From NCBI GenBank assembly GCA_959608885.1, contig CAUHSG010000024.1, positions 1-14,739 on the forward strand: a stretch of DNA of 14,739 nt, in the 5' to 3' direction. Below the pieces are notes generated by a model. That model saw nothing but the letters and a program-made list of their open reading frames with translations, searched no databases and was not told the origin of the DNA. This DNA comes from an uncultured Coriobacteriia bacterium. Its GTDB lineage: Bacteria > Actinomycetota > Coriobacteriia > Coriobacteriales > QAMH01. Made by a program: the position numbers and the translations under genes. Numbering within the stretch: the stretch's first letter is position 1; each line of letters starts with the position of its first letter. Below are positions 1 to 7,981 of this stretch, one piece after another.

Positions 1-48
1 TGCGGACTCCAATCCGGACCGATCGAACGGTCCAACTTTTCGTCCGCA
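1..48. repeat. Nested inverted repeats at left edge
   Basis: Bases 1-7 (tgcggac) are the reverse complement of bases 42-48 (gtccgca). Inside them bases 16-21 (ggaccg) pair with 28-33 (cggtcc) around a six-base loop. This would form a two-tier hairpin in either strand. No T-run follows on the plus strand, and the element touches the window edge, so it could be the end of a regulatory or terminator structure of an unseen neighbour. It was tested as a tRNA and does not fit. Confidence 0.5.
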
Positions 49-60
49 CCCCCAAGGCTT

Positions 61-123
61 CACACTTTCGCAAAAAACGTGTAGCTGGAGTTTATAAGTC
101 TCACACTAACGCAAATTATTTGC
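61..123. repeat. Direct repeat CACACTnnCGCAAA and GCAAAT-T-ATTTGC palindrome
   Basis: Two 14-base words, at 61-74 and 102-115, agree at 12 positions (CACACT, two variable bases, CGCAAA) and are 41 bases apart. The second runs into a perfect 13-base palindrome at 111-123 (six-base arms around a single T). Such spacing of repeated half-sites is typical of protein-binding sites. No gene start is visible next to it inside the window, so it may belong to a leftward gene beyond the edge. Function is unknown. Confidence 0.4.
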
Positions 124-142
124 ACCTGGCCCCATAGACACT

Positions 143-330
143 GTCGAGCCCACGAAGACGGATACCCGGCAGGGGCCGATACACGACCATCCCCATCCCA
201 GACAGCGTTCGAATCCACGAAGACAGAACTCGGTGGGGACGATGCACGACCAGAGCGAATGGGTTTCTGAGCTCTGGTCGTGCATCGTCCCCTGCCGAAA
301 ACACTACCCAATGATCTTCGTGGATTCGAC
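143..330. repeat. Three related copies of an intergenic repeat, two direct and one inverted
   Basis: Copy 1 (about 143-190, plus) and copy 2 (about 207-256, plus) share a pattern: a TCGAnnCCACGAAGA block, a short variable middle, then a GGGGnCGATnCACGACCA block. Copy 3 (330-271, minus) has the same two blocks with a longer middle. It includes the last codons and stop of the neighbouring yhgE-like gene (ends at 304). Copies 2 and 3 are opposed, giving a 15-bp outer dyad (209-223 with 315-329) and a 22-bp inner dyad (235-256 with 271-292). Together with the elements at 1-123 this is all I see in the first 303 bases, which hold no convincing gene. The repeat could be a REP- or MITE-like element. 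Confidence 0.65.
235..292. repeat. Perfect 22-bp hairpin downstream of the yhgE-like operon
   Basis: Bases 235-256 are exactly the reverse complement of 271-292, with a 14-base loop between them. The element lies 12 bases past the stop of the leftward yhgE-like gene, where a terminator would be expected. Neither side is followed by a T-run, so it is not a canonical intrinsic terminator. It could protect the 3' end of the mRNA or simply reflect the opposed repeat copies. Confidence 0.75.
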
Positions 331-2253
331 GGTGCGCACATACCACTTCATGAACTTCTCGAACGGCTTGCGCAGGGCAAAGCCGATGAGCGCAGCCGGG
401 ATCAGGAACAGCGCGAGCTCCCCGAGCTGAATCCAGAAGTCACCGTTGTACATGCCGAACATCGCCGCACGCATGGCATCGACCGTATGAGTCGCCGGCA
501 AGAACGGGCTCACGTTCTGCACGAAATCAGGCAGAATCTGCAGGGGATACGACCCGCCACAGCCGGTTATCTGCAAGATGAGCAGGCAAATCGTGAGTGC
601 CTTTCCAAGATTGGCAAATGCCAGCACGAGGACGTATATCAGGAACGTGAAGACGAGGCCCGAGAACCACAGGTCGAGCATCAGGAGCCAGGGGTGCACG
701 ACCTGGACTTGCAAGAAGAAGATGTTGCCGATACCGATGAGCGTCGTCTGCGCGAGCGAGATGCACGCGAGCGAGAGAAAGCGTCCGACCAGCATCTCGC
801 GCGGCTTGGGATTGCGAAGACTCGCCTGCGCGCGATTCGAGACGCTCGGCTTGACAACGACGAGTATGAGCAGCGACCCGATGAAGACGGCGAGCGTGGT
901 GTAGAACGGCGCCATGGCCGAACCGAAGTTCTCGGACGGAAACACCGCGACGCGCTCGATGCCCACCGGTGCGGAAAGTGCCTCGGCCATGCTCTGCGCA
1001 TCGGCACCGAGCACCGCCTGCAGCGCAGCCGGATCCCCGGTGACGAGCGCCTCGGAAATGCTCGTCGCCAGACCATGGAGCGTGTCGGCCGATGCGCGCA
1101 GATCCCCCGTCACCGAGCCGATCTGCGCGACGGCATCGCCCAGTATGCCCTGGGCGGAGTCCGTCGCCGCTGAAATGCCGCTTTCCGCTTCCTTCATGCC
1201 GCTGATGGCCTGAGATGCATCGGCATCCAGACCCTTCGCCGCGGCGATGAGACGGTCGAGGTCAGGCTTGAGGTTCTCGTTGTAGTCTTTTCTCGCGGCC
1301 TGGATGTTGGCCTGCGCGCTGGCGGCGAGCTGGTCGATGCGTTGCACGACCTCGGGGTCGAGGAGCTGCGAGAGCCCGGAGCCGTCAATCAGGGCATGCA
1401 GCTCGTCGAAGCTCGCCTGCGCCGAGGAAAGCGCTTCCTCGAGCTTGCCCTGCGCAGCCGCGATGTCCTCTGCCGCCGATGTGAGCCCGTCGGCACTCGC
1501 GTCGGCCGTCTCCATCATGGAGACGATCTCGTCTTGCGCCTGGCGAATCAGCTTGCTTCCGGAATCGAGCAGCCGCTGAGCCGATTCCAGAGTTCCGGAG
1601 TACATCTCGACGACGTCGGCGACGCGATTCGTGTCCTCCGACATCGCGTCGATATGATCGGCCAGGGCGGCGATCTGCCCTTGCACGTCCATGTCATCGG
1701 CATAGCGCGAGACGGATTCCGCGACCGAGAGCATCACCTCGGAGATGGACTGCGCGAAGACGGTGTTCACCTTTTCCGAAATAGTATCGGCTCCGGTCAT
1801 CGTGATCTTGGGCGAGATGGCGTTCTTCTTCTCGTTCGAATAGTAGGTGATCTGCGCGCGCTCGGAATCGTCCATGTAGAAGCGCAGCATGTCGCGGCTG
1901 AAATCCTTGGGTATCACAACCGCAGCGTAGTACTTACCGCTTTTCGCTCCGTCGACCGCCTCCTCCTCGCTCACGATGCGCCAGCCGATCTGGTCGTTGG
2001 CACGCAATTCCGAGACGAGCATGTCACCCACGTTGACGCGTATCGGCACGAGGTCGCTTTCGTAGCCCTCGTCCTCGTTGGCAACCGCAACGGTGAGATG
2101 TCCCGTGTTATCGAAGACGTCCCAGCACGCAATCAGGTTGTACCACGCGAATATGGACGGCATGACGACCAGGCCAATCGTGATGATGGTGCTCACGACG
2201 TTGGCGAAGAGGTGCCGCAAATCGCTCTTGAATAGGGTCCAGATGTTATGCAT
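304..2253 (-). CDS. YhgE/Pip-family membrane protein (distal of the pair)
   Basis: A 649-residue integral membrane protein of the YhgE/Pip family (ABC-2 permease-like fold; relatives include lactococcal phage-infection protein Pip, the SPP1 receptor YueB and the T7SS protein EsaA). One transmembrane segment lies near residues 15-38 (ending PSIFAWYNL). It is followed by the family signature of a WDxxxNTG motif and a VANEDEGY motif. Next come about 400 extracytoplasmic residues rich in Ala/Ser/Asp/Gln with coiled-coil character, then five membrane segments from about residue 445 on. A P-x-LPATHTVDAMR motif sits before the last one. I chose ATG at 2253 because AGGCGG lies eight bases upstream; a GTG at 2262 is the alternative. 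Its start overlaps the stop of the upstream paralogue by eight bases, implying translational coupling. The substrate or partner cannot be read from sequence. Confidence 0.9.
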   Translation of the reverse strand: MHNIWTLFKSDLRHLFANVVSTIITIGLVVMPSIFAWYNLIACWDVFDNTGHLTVAVANEDEGYESDLVPIRVNVGDMLVSELRANDQIGWRIVSEEEAVDGAKSGKYYAAVVIPKDFSRDMLRFYMDDSERAQITYYSNEKKNAISPKITMTGADTISEKVNTVFAQSISEVMLSVAESVSRYADDMDVQGQIAALADHIDAMSEDTNRVADVVEMYSGTLESAQRLLDSGSKLIRQAQDEIVSMMETADASADGLTSAAEDIAAAQGKLEEALSSAQASFDELHALIDGSGLSQLLDPEVVQRIDQLAASAQANIQAARKDYNENLKPDLDRLIAAAKGLDADASQAISGMKEAESGISAATDSAQGILGDAVAQIGSVTGDLRASADTLHGLATSISEALVTGDPAALQAVLGADAQSMAEALSAPVGIERVAVFPSENFGSAMAPFYTTLAVFIGSLLILVVVKPSVSNRAQASLRNPKPREMLVGRFLSLACISLAQTTLIGIGNIFFLQVQVVHPWLLMLDLWFSGLVFTFLIYVLVLAFANLGKALTICLLILQITGCGGSYPLQILPDFVQNVSPFLPATHTVDAMRAAMFGMYNGDFWIQLGELALFLIPAALIGFALRKPFEKFMKWYVRTVESTKIIG

Positions 2254-4684
2254 CGCGATCACCGCCTGATGCCGAGTACCTGCCGCCCTGCGGCTGCGAC
2301 GGGGACTCGTCGTCTTCGTCCGCGTCTGCTATCTGGGGCATGGTCGCGCCGTGAACGATGTCGGCGTGTTCGAGATGATTGCGCGACAGATAGAGTTCGC
2401 GTAACTGCTCGTCGCTCATCTTGTCGAGACGTAGCTGACGCTCGAAGCTCGAGCGCAGGCTTTCCACCACGATGAGGAACACGAAGACGAACGCGGTCCA
2501 TCCGAGGAACAGCGTGAGGAGCACGACCTTGCCCGTCATGCCGAGCGAGAACAGCACGAGAACGATGATGGGCACGGCGATGCCGACGATGACGGCACCG
2601 CGTATGAGCCGCGGATATATCCGCTGGAAGCGAGTGTAGCGCCGAATGAGCGCCTTGCGATACTCGTCACGGTCGGCAAGCGCACGCAGCACCTGAGAGA
2701 AGCGGAAGCGTCGCATGGGCACTTCGACGCTCTCGCCGTTGAAGATGCCGCTTTGCTTTATTTCGCGCGCGACCAGGCGGTTGACGTTGGAGAGCCAAGG
2801 GCGCACGAGTATGCCGAAGGCCATGGACACTGCGAGGAAACCCAGCAATATGCAGATGTCACGCAGGTAATGCAGCCCGTAGAAGCCGCAAATGGCCTCG
2901 CGCATCGCATTGATGCCGTAGGTGAACGGAAACAGCGGGTAGATTGCCTGGAAGAACGGTGATGTCATCTCGATGGGGTACAGGCCAGTCGCGGCCGGTA
3001 TCTGCACGAAGACGAGGACGATGCAGATGCCCTTGCCCAGATGCTGCAAGGTCACCGAAAGCGCATAGATGATGCTGAGATAGGACAGCGCCGCGACGAC
3101 TGACGCGAAGAACAGCGCCGGCAGGTTGACCACGTGCATGCCGATGACGGGCAGGCCCGCGCAGCAGACGACGGCCTGCAAGATCACGAGCATGGCATAG
3201 AGCAGGAAGCGCCCGAGATAGCGCTGCGTGAGCGTGAGCTTGCGTATGCCGCTCGAATCGACCTCCTGACGCAGCACCACCATCAGCATGAAGGCACCGA
3301 TCCAGAAGGTGAGGTTCATGAACAGCGGTGCCATGGCCGCACCATAGGTGTCGACCGGATAGAGCTGCACGGTATCCAGACGCGTCGGCGCGCTGATGAA
3401 CTCCGCGACCTTCTCCGCGTCGAACCCGTCCTCGCCGACGAGGTTCTTGAGCGCATCGGAGCCAGCAAGCATCATCGCATCGGTGTGCACGCGATCGATC
3501 TCATCGACCAAGCTGCCCAGAAGCGCCTGGGTCTTGCCGAGGGAGCCGGCCGCGGAATCGAGCGTCGCGACCATGTCGTCAATGACTGCCGATGCCTGCG
3601 CGATAACGATCTTCTGGCCCGCGATCGCACCTGCCGCCTGGGAGCTCGCGCTTGCGAGAGCCCCCAGCCTCTTTCCAATCGCCGGCGCCACGTCATCGGC
3701 CAGTATCTTCGCGTAGAGGTCCGCCTGGGCAGTCGCGGAATCGGCTGACGCACGCAGCTGGGAAAGCAGCTCTTTCGCCTCGTCGCTTTGCACGGGCAGC
3801 TCGGAGATCGCCCGCGCCGCCTCGGCGTAGGCATCTGCGGCATCCCTCATCGCTGCGGTCACGAGCGGCACGGTGTCAGCCGCGAATCCCATGTAGCTGC
3901 TCTGCAACGTCGAGGCGGCATCGGATACCGAATCCATCGCAGTGGACGCATTGTCAATGGCATCGCGAGCGGTGGCAAGGGACGCCTTGGCGCTCTGCGC
4001 CCTTCCCTTCGCCTGCTCGGCCTGGTCGGCGAGCTTGCCTATCGAGGCGCTCGCGTTTTCGAGCCTGGTCTGAGCCTCCTCGACCTTGGCCGACGCCAGT
4101 GACTTCGCGTTGCTCATGCGCTCATCGGACTGTTCCAGAGCGGCATTTAACGCCTCGGTCGCCTTGAGGCTCACCGTCTCGACGAAGGTCGCGTTCACGG
4201 TCGCGTCGAGGGTATTGGCCCCGGTATCGGTGATCTTGGGCGCAATCGGCCCGATCTTCTCGTTTACGTAGTAATCGATGTCGGGCTTCTCGAAATGACC
4301 GGTCGTGAGCGTCAGCAGCTTTGCCGAGAAGTCGGACGGGATGACGAAGGCGGCATAGCTCTCCCCCGATTTGACCCGGTCCATGGCCTCGTCATAGTCG
4401 ACGAACTGCCAGTCGAGCTGATCGTTGCCGTGCAGCTCGTCGACGATCATCTCGCCGACGTCTATATGACCCGTGAGCTCGCTGTCGGCTCCCTCGTCCT
4501 CGTTCACCACGCATACGTGCAGATGCCCGGTGCTCTCGTAGGGATCCCAGAAGCCGAGAACGTTGTACCAGGTATACAGCGATGGCAGCACGAGCAGGGC
4601 GAGGATGACCACCATGGCGGGTGGCACCTTCAAGAGGCGCAGGATGTCGCGCTTGAGTACACGAAAGACGTTCTTCATGGCCAC
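2246..4684 (-). CDS. YhgE/Pip-family membrane protein with extra C-terminal membrane domain
   Basis: An 812-residue paralogue of the downstream gene. The same N-terminal layout is visible: a membrane segment near residues 20-42 (PSLYTWYNV), WDPYESTG, then VVNEDEGAD. A long Ala-rich extracytoplasmic stalk follows (about 180-430). Five membrane segments start near residue 455, with the motif PLFPFTYGINAMR. Unlike the downstream protein it continues for about 170 residues: a basic stretch, two more membrane segments (roughly 690-735), and an acidic cytoplasmic tail with DADEDDESP. The start is GTG 4684, with GAGG ten bases upstream; ATG 4678 is possible but too far from that site. The two genes probably form an operon and may form a hetero-oligomer. 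No ATPase gene accompanies them here, so an ABC-type export role is not shown. Confidence 0.9.
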   Translation of the reverse strand: MAMKNVFRVLKRDILRLLKVPPAMVVILALLVLPSLYTWYNVLGFWDPYESTGHLHVCVVNEDEGADSELTGHIDVGEMIVDELHGNDQLDWQFVDYDEAMDRVKSGESYAAFVIPSDFSAKLLTLTTGHFEKPDIDYYVNEKIGPIAPKITDTGANTLDATVNATFVETVSLKATEALNAALEQSDERMSNAKSLASAKVEEAQTRLENASASIGKLADQAEQAKGRAQSAKASLATARDAIDNASTAMDSVSDAASTLQSSYMGFAADTVPLVTAAMRDAADAYAEAARAISELPVQSDEAKELLSQLRASADSATAQADLYAKILADDVAPAIGKRLGALASASSQAAGAIAGQKIVIAQASAVIDDMVATLDSAAGSLGKTQALLGSLVDEIDRVHTDAMMLAGSDALKNLVGEDGFDAEKVAEFISAPTRLDTVQLYPVDTYGAAMAPLFMNLTFWIGAFMLMVVLRQEVDSSGIRKLTLTQRYLGRFLLYAMLVILQAVVCCAGLPVIGMHVVNLPALFFASVVAALSYLSIIYALSVTLQHLGKGICIVLVFVQIPAATGLYPIEMTSPFFQAIYPLFPFTYGINAMREAICGFYGLHYLRDICILLGFLAVSMAFGILVRPWLSNVNRLVAREIKQSGIFNGESVEVPMRRFRFSQVLRALADRDEYRKALIRRYTRFQRIYPRLIRGAVIVGIAVPIIVLVLFSLGMTGKVVLLTLFLGWTAFVFVFLIVVESLRSSFERQLRLDKMSDEQLRELYLSRNHLEHADIVHGATMPQIADADEDDESPSQPQGGRYSASGGDRDA

Positions 4685-4740
4685 GCGCTCAGCACCTCAC
4701 CTCGTTTCGTCTGCATTCGTGCCGATAGCGTATGGGAAAT

Positions 4741-4781
4741 GATACTACAAAGAGTATTGACGCGCGAAGGGATGACGTCAA
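4741..4781 (-). promoter_or_regulatory. Candidate promoter with two dyads before the yhgE-like pair
   Basis: On the minus strand TTGACG (4781-4776) and AATACT (4758-4753) are separated by 17 bases, matching sigma-70 -35/-10 spacing. The -10 box is half of a dyad (GATACT at 4741-4746, six bases, AGTATT at 4753-4758). The -35 box is half of another (TTGACG at 4757-4762 and CGTCAA at 4776-4781 on the plus strand). This arrangement suits a repressor such as a TetR-family protein, but no such gene lies in the window. The element starts only 10 bases beyond the thiC stop codon. Confidence 0.55.
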
Positions 4782-4791
4782 TCCTGATACG

Positions 4792-6117
<1,326 letters not shown>

Positions 6118-6120
6118 GGC

Positions 6121-6212
6121 ACACTCCCTTCGTTGGCATTACCCACACAGGTTCATCGGGTCGGCGTCACAGCGCCCTCTCAGCCTGGATTACCCAAGCT
6201 CCCCGGTCGTGT
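6121..6212 (-). promoter_or_regulatory. TPP riboswitch (THI element) controlling thiC
   Basis: Read on the minus strand, the conserved aptamer blocks appear in order: CGGGGAGC (6205-6198), GGCTGAGA (6185-6178), GACCC (6162-6158), GAACCTG (6154-6148), GGGTAATGCC (6144-6135) and CGAAGGGA (6132-6125). ACAC (6212-6209) can pair with GTGT (6124-6121) to close the P1 stem. The thiC Shine-Dalgarno (GGGAG, 6128-6124) is part of the aptamer's 3' strand, and the ATG follows six bases later. There is no room for a terminator. TPP binding should therefore block ribosome access, that is, translational repression. Confidence 0.96.
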
Positions 6213-6218
6213 TTTGGG

Positions 6219-6248
6219 ATTATATGCCAGATGCGGTCAACGCTTCAA
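6219..6248 (-). promoter_or_regulatory. thiC promoter
   Basis: A perfect TATAAT lies at 6224-6219 (minus strand) and TTGAAG at 6248-6243, with an 18-base spacer. Transcription would start within a few bases of the riboswitch 5' end. A closer TTGACC (6240-6235) is only 10 bases from the -10 box and is too near to serve as its -35. The promoter begins 22 bases past the zeta toxin stop codon, with no terminator visible between them. Confidence 0.75.
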
Positions 6249-6269
6249 AGCAGATAGGCGAATAGCACA

Positions 6270-7055
6270 TTAAGATGCATGCGAAGATTTTGCCGATAGC
6301 ATCTCGAGTTCTGTCTTGAGCGAAGCGTAGTGCTTGAACTCGTCCTCGGACCAGTTTCCGAAAAGCGTTTCTTCGAGCATTTGGCTAGCCGTCATGGCAA
6401 GGCCCTCTTGCGGATAGAGACATTCGCGCGCGCGGTTGTAGAGGTATATCTGGTCGAACATGCCCGAATTCTCAAGCACGGCGAGGTTGCGCACGATCTG
6501 GTCGACGATCTTGCGATGATGGGCAGGGTCGGTTGCGCGGGGCGTGGTGCCCGCAAGACGCATTTGCTCGTAGCGGAGCTGACAGGAGACGAGTGATATC
6601 TCCGGCTTGACCGCCATGAGAGCAAGCGAGACATCATAGCCGCGCTCGCGCAGAAGCGTAGCGGTCGCGAGAGGAACCTCTGCTGTGCGAAGCGTGCCCT
6701 CGATGACGAGGTTGTAACCGAGGGAGGAAAAGTACTCTATGAGCGCCTCTGTCATCTTCCCCGCCCAGACCGCAGTATGTTCCACGCTCTCCTTCCCGTA
6801 TTCATGTTCGAGTTCCTCGAAATGCGGATGAAACTTGCGATACGTATCACCATTGATCACCACCGCATTGTTATCGAGCGACTCTTTCAATATGGCATGA
6901 AGCGCTGTTTTTCCCGCACCGCTCTGGCCTCCCAGAAGATACGCCGTAGGCGAAGAGGGTTTAACCGGTGCGCAACCTATGGCGTTTTTTCGGACCAGGT
7001 CCCACAGGGCCTCATCGAATTCTCGATCGGAATAGCAATCAAGCTTCTCGTCCAT
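6270..7055 (-). CDS. Zeta/PezT-family toxin kinase
   Basis: A 261-residue protein of the zeta-toxin family. Known members phosphorylate UDP-N-acetylglucosamine with ATP and thereby poison peptidoglycan synthesis. A Walker A loop (GGQSGAGKT, residues 42-50) and VINGDTYRKFHP (66-77, with Asp70 at the catalytic-base position) are visible. VIEGTLR follows at about 117-123, then an Arg-rich stretch (RYEQMRLAGTTPR, 161-173) able to contact phosphate. Length and motif order match chromosomal PezT-like proteins. Its ATG follows the antitoxin stop with no gap (TAAATG), and AGGCGG inside the antitoxin's last codons serves as ribosome site, so the two are translationally coupled. It reads as intact. The host target is inferred from the family. 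Confidence 0.92.
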   Translation of the reverse strand: MDEKLDCYSDREFDEALWDLVRKNAIGCAPVKPSSPTAYLLGGQSGAGKTALHAILKESLDNNAVVINGDTYRKFHPHFEELEHEYGKESVEHTAVWAGKMTEALIEYFSSLGYNLVIEGTLRTAEVPLATATLLRERGYDVSLALMAVKPEISLVSCQLRYEQMRLAGTTPRATDPAHHRKIVDQIVRNLAVLENSGMFDQIYLYNRARECLYPQEGLAMTASQMLEETLFGNWSEDEFKHYASLKTELEMLSAKSSHAS

Positions 7056-7634
7056 TTACGCCGCCTTCGCAAAGGAGAGCTTGAGCGATTGGCAGAGGTC
7101 TTGCATTGCATCGAGCTTGCCCCGAATCTCAGACAACTTGTCCATATGGCTATTTGCGGACGATATGATAGTCGGTGCAAGCAAAGCCAGCTGTGTCTCG
7201 ATATCCTTGCACACCAGCGCCAAAGCATCATTGCCTTGCTCGCGCGCCTCCTTCCGCATCCTGAACAGATCGGCCATTATCTCCCACGCTTTCTCCGTGA
7301 GCACCTCTTGCGTGAGCGTGATGTGGTAGATCTCCGTCATGTCCATTTCTTCATCTCCTTCGCCAAAGTAGACCTCTGCATAGACGATTTCCTCGACGCC
7401 ATGACGCTCCTTCTCTGAAAGCTCCTTGCCATCACGATCGAGACAATCCATGACGAAACGCGGCAAGCGGGCGGCGCGGATGAGATTGGCGTTGGCGCGA
7501 GAGGGCTTCTGTCCCTTCTCGTAGCGCGCGAGGCTTGCCTCCCCCAGCCCGAGCAAACGTGCGAACGAGCGTTGCGAGAGGCCGTACTTGGCGCGAATGT
7601 CCTTGATGTCCTGCGGTGTGAGTTCGTGGGCCAT
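7056..7634 (-). CDS. XRE-family antitoxin of the zeta module
   Basis: A 192-residue protein with an N-terminal helix-turn-helix (about residues 5-56; core GLSQRSFARLLGLGEASLARYEKG at 18-41) of the XRE/MqsA type. An acidic linker (GEGDEEMD) and an all-helical C-terminal half (about 100-190) follow and presumably bind the toxin. By position and layout it plays the role of PezA, but the helical half is not one I can match to the classical epsilon fold. The start is well set: AGGAGG lies six bases before ATG 7634. It should repress its own promoter through the repeats just upstream. Antitoxin first, toxin second, is the usual order. Confidence 0.88.
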   Translation of the reverse strand: MAHELTPQDIKDIRAKYGLSQRSFARLLGLGEASLARYEKGQKPSRANANLIRAARLPRFVMDCLDRDGKELSEKERHGVEEIVYAEVYFGEGDEEMDMTEIYHITLTQEVLTEKAWEIMADLFRMRKEAREQGNDALALVCKDIETQLALLAPTIISSANSHMDKLSEIRGKLDAMQDLCQSLKLSFAKAA

Positions 7635-7655
7635 GCCCTACCTCCTCGAACGGAA

Positions 7656-7669
7656 ATCACTCATGTGAT
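7656..7669. promoter_or_regulatory. Palindrome ATCAC-TCAT-GTGAT in antitoxin leader
   Basis: A perfect dyad with five-base arms around four bases lies between the toxin-antitoxin promoter and the antitoxin Shine-Dalgarno. It may be an operator within the leader or a weak RNA hairpin. Its sequence differs from the repeats at the promoter, so a second regulator is possible. Confidence 0.4.
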
Positions 7670-7710
7670 ATCTTCATGCGTTCATAATACTATAATTTGA
7701 GTGCAATTAC

Positions 7711-7759
7711 ATGATTTTATAATCATTTGGCTGATTTATTTCAATTTTACAATCATTTG
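7711..7759 (-). promoter_or_regulatory. Toxin-antitoxin promoter with overlapping operator repeats
   Basis: On the minus strand TTGAAA (7744-7739) and TATAAA (7721-7716) are 17 bases apart. Two direct repeats of ATTTTAYAATCATTTG (plus-strand reading) lie at 7714-7729 and 7744-7759, 30 bases or about three helical turns apart. One covers the -10 box; the other abuts the -35. The first also forms most of a 16-base palindrome, ATGATT-TTAT-AATCAT (7711-7726). This is the arrangement expected for autorepression by the HTH antitoxin. The stretch is strikingly AT-rich against its surroundings, consistent with horizontal acquisition. Confidence 0.72.
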
Positions 7760-7829
7760 ATGCGAAACACCCATAGTTCAATGCCTCTCAGTCGCATGTA
7801 AAAACACCCCACGTTGATTGCGTCTTACT

Positions 7830-7858
7830 TTGACAGCGTGCATGCCCTCCCCTACACT
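7830..7858 (+). promoter_or_regulatory. Strong promoter for the Mef-like efflux gene
   Basis: A consensus -35 (TTGACA, 7830-7835) and a good -10 (TACACT, 7853-7858) are separated by exactly 17 bases. Transcription would begin near 7865, leaving a leader of about 117 bases before the efflux gene. That is long for a simple promoter-gene junction. Confidence 0.8.
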
Positions 7859-7890
7859 GGGCAAACCCGGATTCGATTTGAGGTGTATGT

Positions 7891-7914
7891 ATGTGCGGAG
7901 AATTTGTCATCTAG
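7891..7914 (+). CDS. Seven-residue leader peptide MCGEFVI upstream of efflux gene
   Basis: A minimal ORF of seven codons (Met-Cys-Gly-Glu-Phe-Val-Ile) ends in TAG. It is preceded by TTGAGGTG, whose GAGG (7880-7883) lies seven bases from the ATG, as good a ribosome site as that of the main gene. It sits early in the predicted leader of a Mef-like pump. Mef, Tet and Erm genes are often induced through translation of such short leaders when a ribosome-targeting drug stalls the ribosome. Translation here is inferred, not shown. An overlapping reading frame from ATG 7887 has its GAGG too close to serve. Confidence 0.5.
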   Translation: MCGEFVI

Positions 7915-7919
7915 TTCTT

Positions 7920-7936
7920 CTCGGCTGCGTGCCGAG
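7920..7936 (+). promoter_or_regulatory. Leader hairpin CTCGGC-TGCGT-GCCGAG
   Basis: A perfect six-base stem with a five-base loop begins five bases after the leader ORF stop. Its 5' arm overlaps TTCTC (7918-7922), which can instead pair with GAGAA (7898-7902) inside the leader ORF. Translation of the leader could therefore switch between the two folds. The sequence after it (CATTGACCCTTTCC) is not a T-run, so it is not a standard terminator. Separately, CCCGGA near the predicted 5' end (7866-7871) can pair with TCCGGG (7968-7973), which enters the efflux gene's Shine-Dalgarno. Confidence 0.5.
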
Positions 7937-7981
7937 CATTGACCCTTTCCGTTCCACATACTCACATTCCGGGAGATTCCC

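Noticed and set aside
1..60. Possible tRNA or tRNA fragment suggested by stems and a TTCGAT loop on the minus strand
   Set aside because: The loop has six rather than seven bases, and the outer stem encloses only 34 bases with no D or anticodon arm.
235..292. Intrinsic terminator of the yhgE-like operon
   Set aside because: The stem is perfect but no T-run follows on either strand; reported as a hairpin repeat instead.
280..2235. Two plus-strand frames of 297 codons each opposite the first yhgE-like gene
   Set aside because: Charged low-complexity products with no domain, lying antisense to a well-supported membrane protein; shadows of codon bias.
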